A stretch of 64,000 nt of DNA from Pogona vitticeps (Eukaryota > Chordata > Lepidosauria > Squamata > Agamidae), in assembly GCF_051106095.1 (NCBI RefSeq), contig NC_135785.1:188401545-188465544 (forward strand), given 5' to 3'. Positions 57,525 to 64,000 of the stretch are shown here, in pieces; positions within the stretch are counted from its first letter, which is position 1, and every line of letters starts with the position of its first letter. The notes beneath the pieces are model-generated. The model was not told where the DNA came from and made no database searches. It saw nothing but the letters and a program-made list of their open reading frames with translations. The position numbers and the translations under genes were made by a program.

Positions 57525-58864
57525 AAGTTCAATAATCTTACAGGTACTAAAAGAACCGCTCATGTGCCTCATATAAAATCTGGAAACAGTCAAGTCCCAA
57601 ACTGTCTAAACGTCTTAAGGAACAAAACTAGGGTCTTGCATTCTTCCAGTTGTAGAAACATCAGGGGAATTGCAATAGACTTCCTGAAGAAAGAATTTTG
57701 TCCCTAAATATGTTGGGCTTACTAAATGTATGTCTGCAGCCCTTTGAGACTTGCCTCCTGAAATAAGTCTAGAACAATTCACTTGGAAGCTCATCTAATC
57801 AGAGACTGATAGATGAGCTGTTTTTCAAGAAAGCTTGTCCAACAATAATAATTTTCTCAAAAAATAAACTAGAGAAGCTTCCAGGCTTTACAGGAACACC
57901 AACTGAAAACCTGCCTTAACCAAATAATAATCCATGTTGACAAAACAGCATGAGATAGACACCAACTAACCTAGAAGATAATCTAACTGGTGTGACTTAG
58001 AAGAACATATACATTATTTAATTAAGTATATATAATTTTTATTATAAGCATACACATTTAGTAAAACATTTCAGCATAAGAGAGTATGAAAAGCTGGATT
58101 CATTATATGTTCTTGATCAACCCAAGTAAGTTACAAGCAGCAACTTGGCACAGTAGTAACTGGCTATTGTGCCTTGTGAAAATTACCTTCTAACTCTGCA
58201 TAGTTTATGCTTTGTCCTGAGCAGCAGTCAGCATTATAATTGCAGTTCTATTATATGATGACTGTACCACAGGGAGATTTGCATCAATGGGTGGCATCAG
58301 ATTTGTCAACACTTCTCTTCCTCCAAGAGTTGTCCTTTCCTCTCAGCATGACCAGTCTATGGATGGTCCATACTGACAGCCAAGGTCTTAATGTGGCTTC
58401 CATACCATGCAACTGATTAACCCTTTCCCGGTAATGTATAAGAATTTACATAGTTTCATCAAGTCACTGCTCTTAATTTCACTGCCTCTGAATCATGAAG
58501 AATATAAATCCAAAGGAACACGATTTCTTGTAAAACTTACTTCCTCTGGCCCAGACTTACAAGGTAAGTTTCTTTACCTTCTCAATGATTTCTGATAGTC
58601 ATTATATTGTATTAACTACTCTGTAAAAAAAGGAAATACACAAAATGCAAGAAATCAAAGTCAAGCTAACATAATTTATATAAATAGCAATAATATGTAG
58701 ATACAAAATTACATGCTTTGGAGTATTTCTGAATTTGAGATAGTCTTCTGAAATCATAATACTAATTTTGAGCTGATGTCCTGTCACACCTCTCTCTGAT
58801 AAACAGTGTGCCAGAAGCTTCCATGGCAATCTCTTTCCAAAGGTAGCATTTTGGTATGGTGATA
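57525..58864. other. Intergenic sequence and probable ACOT9 3' UTR
   Basis: There is no coding feature. The part nearest the ACOT9 stop codon is probably 3' UTR; its end is placed tentatively at the minus-strand AATAAA at 58043-58038, which would give a UTR of about 0.8 kb. Confidence 0.4.
58038..58043 (-). terminator. ACOT9: Candidate ACOT9 polyadenylation signal
   Basis: TTTATT on the + strand is AATAAA on the minus strand, about 820 nt beyond the ACOT9 stop codon. Other variants cannot be excluded. Confidence 0.35.
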
Positions 58865-58926
58865 TCACATGTTTTCTTTCATAGTAGAATCAAAATGCCG
58901 CTTCCCATCTAAATATAACATGGATT
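58865..58926 (-). CDS. ACOT9: ACOT9 last coding exon
   Basis: The coding part is 62 bp. It encodes ESMLYLDGKRHFDSTMKENM and a TGA stop. The acceptor is TTGTTTTAG. ESMLYLDGKRHF is conserved, while the tail after RHFDS is shorter and unrelated to the human SMSGPATLRKDYLVEP ending. Confidence 0.85.
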
Positions 58927-61900
58927 CTAAAACAAAACAAAGGGAGGGAGGAAAAATGCTTAGGACAATCTATAGCAACACTTCTTAAAGTTTCTTTAGA
59001 TGACATACCGTATATATTCGAGTATAAGCCAACCCGAATATAAGCCGAGGCACCGGATTTTACCACAAAATGGGAAAACTTACTGACTCGAGTATAAGTC
59101 GAGGGTGGAAAATGCAGTAGCTACTGGTAAATTTCAAAAATAAAAATAGATACCAATAAAATTACATTGAGGCATCAGTAGGTTTAATGTTTTTGAAGAT
59201 ACTGCTCTTCTGAGCTGCGAGACACACTTCACTGCCTGCGGAGAGAGGACTCATACCAGATGCTGCACTTATCTACTGCTGTGTAACAGGATGGAGGAAG
59301 AAGGTGGGAGGAGGAAGGTGGGTACACAGATTATGCAGAAGGAGGAGGATGGGAGTGTCCTGGAAGTGGAAATGCAGTCTACTTAACCCGGATCATTGGA
59401 CCACCCACAGAGGGTGCAGGCACCTGTAGATGAACGGGGGAGTCCGGAGAACACCCACACTGCAGGGGAGAACATGCAATTTTGACACTGACTTGAGTAT
59501 AAGCTGAAGGGGTGCTTTTTCAGCAAAAATATTGTGCTGAAAAACTAGGCTTATACTTAAGCAAAAGCCCAACTCACTTCATTTTTCACACTTGTTCTCG
59601 ACATACTAAAGGATCCTTGGGGCTTTTTTTAACCTGCCTGTTTCTAGAGTAAAGATGAAAGCAAGAATATTCTCCCATCATAACAGAGTACCTGAGAAGT
59701 TCATATGAAAGACAGTGAAAAAATTAAACATACTGAAAACGGGCATGAGCGAAATAAAGTAGAATGTAAACTGCATGAACAATGAAAACAGAATACACAA
59801 ATTACAATAGTACAGGTCAGATGAATGAACTCGGGTAGAAACTGGGATATGAAGAGCAGTATAAGGAGTGAAACAGCAAAAGTGAACTTTTCTTGGACCC
59901 AGTGACCTTACAAAACAGTGATTCTTAAACCATCATCAGAGTTACTGTGAGATGTGCATCCAAACTCCTACTCACCTCCATATGTCCTGGGGACAATATT
60001 TGGTATCTCCTTTTCTATCATAAATGTGAAATGGAAGACATTGGTTGTCTGGTGGATTCTGGAATCTGGATCATAAACTCCACTATACACTCGAACTTGG
60101 ATGTAATTTTTTTCAGTGTAGCATACCTTGAAAATATTAAGATAATAAAGTTACTGGATTTGCAAGTAAGAGTTGAACAAGGTAGATGTAACATTGTACA
60201 CTACTTGAACAAGGAGGTTTCTGACTTGGGATTGGTGGCTGTCAGAGTAACCTAATTTATTCATAGAAACATGGTCTATAAAGATCATCAGATGAAATAA
60301 ACATTACCTGGGAAGAAAGCAGCAATAAGGATCCAATCTCAACTGGTTTTTGAAACATTATATCATCTACAGCCACAACATACGGCCTGAAGTTTCTGGC
60401 ATAAGAGGAAAATACGTTTTTAGAAGGCAAACATGGTAAATTTTAGGTTCTGAAGTACATGTAACAGAAACTAGCAAACTGGGAATTTGTGATAGATTAT
60501 ATCCTGTGAGGCCAACCAGAAATTAACAAAGAGAGGCTCAGTGAGAACTGTTTCAAGAACTAGTTTGTCCAAAATATTAAAATCATGCCATCTTATACCA
60601 TTCAGCTGATCCTGGTGAATCCTACTGAAGCTCCTGCTCAATCTCCAATTCCTACATTTTATCATGCAGTACCATACATATAACAGGACTAATATCCTCA
60701 TGCATAGATTTGGGAAGGAAGCCTGGATGAATATTTGAGCAGGACCAGATCCTTAAGGCTGGCACAAGGCCACGTGGACTCCCAGAAATCCATTTCTTGC
60801 ACACTGGTTCTTGCAAGCAGCCCTCTTCTCTCTTGCAATTCTCTTAAGCTAGAAGTGTTTGTCAGAGTCCAGACAGAGGTGACGGGAAGGTTTTGAGAGC
60901 TTTAGTCCCTAAAGTAAAATTGTAAAACAAGCTCTGGTCTTTGTCTCTCACTTCTCTACTGCATAGTTTTCTCCCAAGAGGTATAGCCCATACACATCAC
61001 CAGAGGGAAACCCTCAACACCTGATGACCAGAGCTTATTTCTCACAATAAAATTACTTGTGTGATCCCTGGCTGCCACCGTCTTGAATGTGGCAATACAA
61101 AGTTCACTGTGAACAGCAATATCTATACATGGTTGTTGTGGGTTTTTCGGGCTCTTTGGCCGTGTTCTGAAGGTTGTTCTTCCTAATGTTTTGCCAGTCT
61201 CTGTGGCCACCATCTTCAGAGGACAGTACACAACAATCATTAGATCCCAACCGTGAAAGCCTTTGTAAATACAATATCTATACAACTCACCAGTTTGGTG
61301 CAGTGGGTAAAAAAACAGATTAGGATTCAGGAAGCCTGGGTTCAAATCCCCACTCAGCCATGGAAACTCACTGAGGGTGTGTAACTGGTAAAACCACTGC
61401 TTAAATATCTCACCTCAAAAACCTTGTTTGGGTTGCTTGATGGAACATAAGAACAAATACAGTAGAACTCAAAAACCCTATTCAGAATGAGTTTGAAATA
61501 AATTTGTTGAGATGGCCAACAGTACTGGTTTACCTTTTCACAGGGTAACAGTTGATGGTTTGTGATAATAATTACTGCAGAATGATCTGTCATTAGGCAT
61601 GCAGTTTGCAAATCATATATTAAGATTCATATCCACAATTTAATACAACATTTAGTTTGTGATACTGTAGTGGGCCAATATGAAGCAGATTTTGCTGTAT
61701 GAAAGAATCGCACCAGAAATCACCTGTAATGTGGTAAAGTCCTAAGACTATGTGTTTTAAGAAAGTAAGAAGAGTAGCAATTACTAACATCTTTATTGAT
61801 CAGCATAGTGGATGTTTATTGTGCCACACATTGTAGCTTTTCACTTACCACAAAGGGCATACTCTACCTACCTGTTCCTATAAAATTAACCCAGATACCT

Positions 61901-63169
61901 TTGCACACATGGAACCTGTAAAATAAATTAGTTTTTGTACTTCCTTTATATAGTCTTCACCTTGTTCACACTGAATAGGGCACTGCTAAGAAAAGAGGGA
62001 ACAGGTGTGTGTGTGTGATAGATGAGCCCTTATCTCCTACTTCTGAAATGTATTGGGTGACAGACATATTCTCAACTTACCCATAACTGTAGGCACAAGC
62101 CCATCCAAGTTCATATGCCTTTCTCATGAGGAATCCCCCAAAGATTCTGTTGAAAATGTTACGTTCCTATATCGAGATATCAACATAGACACCGAATGGT
62201 GCAGTTACATAAACCGTTACCTTAAACTGCATCTTTATTCCAAATTTTCCATCAAGCTGTTAAGAAAAATTGAAGCATTTTATCCTATTACAATATATCA
62301 CAACAAAAGACACAGAACTCATAGCTGCAGGGTGAGTTGTAACTGGAAAATGAGAGCCAGACCCCTTTATGGGCATAATCCACACTAACACCAGGCTAAG
62401 AAACAAAAATAATGACCTAAATATGTCAGATAGCCCAGCATCTCAGCCATCACCCTTACAGCAGCCAGCAACCAGGGATGCATAACTATTATGCTTGGTA
62501 GGTCATCTTCAGCTAGAAACAGCTTTAGAATACAGATTTTTTAAAAACATATTAAATGTTAGCATTAAAGTAAAGCAAAACCAAAGCAAAATGTGCTGTT
62601 TATATACCACCTCCCAGTGCTTAAAGTACTCTCTGGGTGGTCTGCAATTCAGTTATGTAAACCACACATTGCTGTCACATCCCCCCTCCCGCACATGAGC
62701 TGGATACTCAGTTTATTGACCTCAGAAGGATGGAAGGCTGAGTCAACCTCAAGCTGGCTGCCTGGGACCAGGATCAAACTCAGGCCATGAGCAGAGTCTT
62801 CATTGCAGTACTGCAGTTTAACCACTGTGCCACAAGGCTCTTAGAAAGTATTATAATTAGAGGGTAAATTGCCCTCTGTTGGCGGCTCAAACTTACTGTG
62901 CAACTATGAACATTTACTCAAGACTATTCACTTAACATCAACAGAAGTCAAAACGTTTAATCCCAATGTATCCATTACTGAAAGTGCCCCTAAAAATGTA
63001 AATTTGGATCAGGAGCCAAACATCTATAGATCGGAGACAACCAGATTCTAGCCCACTCATTTGGCAATGCTAACTTACCTGTGGGTGACAGATCTCCAAT
63101 CCCTTTAAAGTCGTATCCTGCATCCACACTGAGTTGGGTGGCAACACACGACTTCGAAAACTCATTGTC
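58865..63169 (-). CDS. ACOT9: Acyl-CoA thioesterase 9, 3' part (last five coding exons)
   Basis: ACOT9 is a mitochondrial double-hotdog acyl-CoA thioesterase that hydrolyses acyl-CoAs to free acids and CoA. The exons, in transcript order, are 63169-63079, 62166-62081, 60395-60308, 60126-59976 and 58926-58865. All have GT-AG borders and continuous phase. The pieces SFRSRVLPPNSVWMQDTTLK, LEICHPQ, ERNIFNRIFGGFLMRKAYE, FRPYVVAVDDIMFQKPVEI, NYIQVRVYS, TTNVFHFTFM and ESMLYLDGKRHF match vertebrate ACOT9 and form the second hotdog domain, including the IFGG turn. The N-terminal mitochondrial leader and first hotdog domain lie beyond the right edge. The C-terminus ends DSTMKENM and differs from human ACOT9. 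The gene is convergent with PRDX4, as in human. Confidence 0.93.
59008..59556. mobile_element. Unclassified inverted-repeat DNA element in ACOT9 intron
   Basis: The left end is rich in GAGTATAAGCC-type motifs (CCGTATATATTCGAGTATAA, GAATATAAGCCGAGGCACCG, CTCGAGTATAAGTCGAGGG). The right end carries the inverted forms (GACTTGAGTATAAGCTGAAG and AGGCTTATACTTAAGC). A hairpin GCTTTTTCAGCA/TGCTGAAAAA lies near 59515-59545. This layout is that of a non-autonomous DNA transposon common in vertebrates. I cannot assign the superfamily because the target duplication is unclear. Confidence 0.55.
59976..60126 (-). CDS. ACOT9: ACOT9 exon (VCYTEKNYIQVRV)
   Basis: The exon is 151 bp. It encodes VCYTEKNYIQVRVYSGVYDP, then TTNVFHFTFMIEKEIPNIVP and RTYG. 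The linker GVYDPDSRIH differs from human (EVASLQEKQH) but has the same length. Donor GAG|GTGAGT. Confidence 0.95.
60308..60395 (-). CDS. ACOT9: ACOT9 exon (FRPYVVAVDDIMFQKP)
   Basis: The exon is 88 bp. It encodes NFRPYVVAVDDIMFQKPVEI and GSLLLLSSQ, nearly identical to human ACOT9 in this core. Acceptor ATGCCAG and donor CAG|GTAATG. Confidence 0.96.
61133..61250 (-). mobile_element. Penelope-like element 3' end in ACOT9 intron
   Basis: On the minus strand the segment contains CCTCTGAAGATGGTGGCCAC, AGAGACTGGCAAAACATTAG, GAAGAACAACCTTCAGAACA and GAGCCCGAAAAACCCACAAC. From memory this is the terminal sequence of reptile Penelope-like elements. A CTGAAGA core (61219-61213) followed by a short stem and an AAAAC is again hammerhead-like. 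Only the end is present; there is no coding region. Confidence 0.55.
61286..61455 (+). mobile_element. tRNA-derived SINE in ACOT9 intron
   Basis: The copy begins CAGTTTGGTGCAGTGGGTAA, carries the B-box-like GCCTGGGTTCAAATCCCCAC, and continues TCAGCCATGGAAACTCACTG and ACCTTGTTTGGGTTGCTTGA. It belongs to the same family as 30905-31085. Confidence 0.75.
62081..62166 (-). CDS. ACOT9: ACOT9 exon (ERNIFNRIFGG)
   Basis: The exon is 86 bp. It encodes ERNIFNRIFGGFLMRKAYEL followed by GWACAYSYG, the start of the second hotdog domain with its central helix. The donor is GG|GTAAGT. Confidence 0.95.
62607..62843 (-). mobile_element. tRNA-derived SINE with L2-like tail in ACOT9 intron
   Basis: On the minus strand the copy starts AGCCTTGTGGCACAGTGGTT (A box) with GAGTTTGATCCTGG (B box). 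It continues GAGGTTGACTCAGCCTTCCA and TCCTTCTGAGGTC and ends CCACCCAGAGAGTACTTTAA, GCACTGGGAGGTGGTATATA, an L2-like 3' tail. It is nearly full length. Confidence 0.8.
63079..63169 (-). CDS. ACOT9: ACOT9 exon (TMSFRSR to ICHPQ)
   Basis: The exon is 91 bp. It encodes TMSFRSRVLPPNSVWMQDTT and LKGLEICHPQ. The human counterpart reads SFRSRVLPSNAVWMENSKLK. Acceptor TTTTCATAG and donor CAG|GTAAGT on the minus strand. Confidence 0.94.
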
Positions 63170-63262
63170 CTATGAAAAGAAAGAAGGATAAAAATGTCGA
63201 AGTTTCCATCTTATCCCAAAACAGTATTAAGAATGAAGTTCTTACCTGATCTCTAGACCAGT

Positions 63263-63372
63263 GGTTCCCAAGCTTGAGTCCTCAGATGTTCTTGTGCTAC
63301 AATTCCCAGAAATCCTGGCCAGCACAGCTAGTGGTGAAGGCTTCTGGGGACCCAAGGCTGGGAACCTTGAGA
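63263..63372. mobile_element. hAT MITE of the CAGTGGTTCCCAA family, right end worn
   Basis: The left terminus CAGTGGTTCCCAAGCTTGAG and interior GTGCTACAATTCCCAGAAAT are related to 9758-9893. The right side (ACCCAAGGCTGGGAACC) matches the inverse but stops short of the final CACTG. Confidence 0.7.
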
Positions 63373-63540
63373 GAGCAGGCCTTGGGACATACAGACCTCC
63401 TCATGAGAACAGAGTTAACACACCAGAGTTCTTCCAGAAGATATGGTATGGGCAGCTTTAGGTAACGTTAAAAAGGTTTAGAGGGGGGAAAAGGTCTCTC
63501 AGTGGCTTCAAGCCATCGTGGTGATATGGCACCTCAGGAT

Positions 63541-63560
63541 TCAGAGATGGGGGGGGGGGG
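63541..63560. repeat. G homopolymer run
   Basis: A run of about 14 G residues within GATGGGGGG...GCTCTC. Such runs are prone to sequencing error. Confidence 0.7.
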
Positions 63561-63599
63561 GGCTCTCAATTACCTGACCGACGAGAACAGCAACAGGAA

Positions 63600-63712
63600 G
63601 GTGCTATTGATCTGCATATCCTGCTTGTGGATTTCTGTGGGAAACTGGATAGTGGACTAGAAGATAGGCATTTGGTCTGATACAGCACGGCTCTTAATGC
63701 TTTCATACATGG
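63600..63712 (+). mobile_element. CR1-like 3' end
   Basis: GATTTCTGTGGGAAACTGGA, TAGTGGACTAGAAGATAGGC and ATTTGGTCTGATACAGCACG resemble the CR1 3' UTR (GCTGGACTAGATGG...GGTCTGATCCAGCA) seen intact at 34840-34895. It is a short, diverged piece. Confidence 0.6.
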
Positions 63713-63748
63713 AACATGCAAAAAAAGGTACAGAATACTCCTGTACAG

Positions 63749-64000
63749 CAGGGGTCCCCAACCCCTGGTCCACAGCACGGTGCCGGTCTGTGGGCTTCCT
63801 GGAACTGGGCTGCGGAGACGGATCTCCACCCCCAACCCCACCCCCAGACATGGTGGGCAAGTTGCACTTGGGGAGGGGCATGTCACATTCACAGAGGGAC
63901 TTGTTGCACTCACGCACATGCACACAGGCACGACACGCCCCTCCACAAGAGTGACATGCCCCTCCGTAAGTATGACATGTCCACCCGCAAGTGTGGGGGT
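63749..64000. mobile_element. hAT element, left part, cut by window end
   Basis: The sequence CAGGGGTCCCCAACCCCTGG, TCCACAGCACGGTGCCGGTC, TGTGGGCTTCCTGGAACTGG is a hAT-type terminus (CAGGGGTCCCCAAC) known from vertebrate non-autonomous elements. A short GTGACATGCCCCTCC-like tandem repeat (units near 63935-63985) begins inside it. The other end lies outside the window. Confidence 0.7.

Noticed and set aside
60956-61345. 129-codon minus-strand frame in an ACOT9 intron
   Set aside because: It runs across the Penelope end and neighbouring intron. The true ACOT9 exons on either side join in phase without it.

Overview
The window is vertebrate nuclear DNA, most likely from a squamate reptile (lizard or snake). 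The evidence is the mixture of repeats: two BovB (RTE) LINEs, several L2-clade LINEs with a (TAAA)n or (GAAT)n tail, an L1, CR1 3' ends, Penelope-like ends, tRNA-derived SINEs, and hAT and Tigger-type DNA transposons. This mixture sits around two spliced vertebrate genes. No prokaryotic gene organisation is present, and nearly all long open frames outside these genes lie in transposons. The species cannot be told from this window.

Two host genes are identified by exon-level protein similarity and by intact splice sites and phases. PRDX4 (peroxiredoxin 4, endoplasmic-reticulum thiol peroxidase) is complete on the + strand. It has seven coding exons from the ATG at 44841 to the stop at 54137, and reading across the exons gives 284 codons plus no gaps in phase. 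It starts in a CpG-rich promoter at about 44.49-45.33 kb and has an AATAAA at 54180. ACOT9 (mitochondrial acyl-CoA thioesterase 9) is on the - strand, and its last five coding exons lie between 63169 and 58865; its 5' part is beyond the right edge. The tail-to-tail PRDX4/ACOT9 arrangement is the same as on the human X chromosome.

Layout. 0-44 kb is gene-free upstream territory filled with transposon layers. A hAT element (1926-3759, with 8-bp target duplications) has an L2 inserted in it. A CR1 piece follows at 5 kb. A + strand BovB with most of its middle deleted is at 6.9-8.7 kb, a hAT MITE at 9.76 kb, and a - strand BovB carrying an inverted internal duplication at 10.5-13.7 kb. A 72-bp minisatellite is at 18.2 kb and a Penelope-type foldback at 22.3-22.6 kb. 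A 5'-truncated L1 at 26.35-27.7 kb is flanked by 201-bp direct repeats. A Tigger MITE lies at 28.8 kb, another Tigger-like element split by an L2 3' end at 32.9-33.5 kb, and a CR1 end at 34.5 kb. Two L2 elements of different families are at 37.5-39.1 and 39.3-41.9 kb, and a GC-rich 979-bp hAT at 43.0 kb lies just upstream of the PRDX4 CpG island. The PRDX4 introns hold a SINE, a Tigger element and an unclassified minus-strand remnant. The interval between PRDX4 and ACOT9 holds another unclassified remnant and a 925-bp hAT. The ACOT9 introns hold an unclassified inverted-repeat element, a Penelope end, SINEs and MITEs. About 18.5-26 kb is AT-rich and mostly unexplained.

No wholly new biological system can be demonstrated. 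The most unusual structures are the 201-bp duplication around the L1, the foldback with mirrored hammerhead-like cores, the foldback inside the BovB, and three unclassified minus-strand coding remnants.
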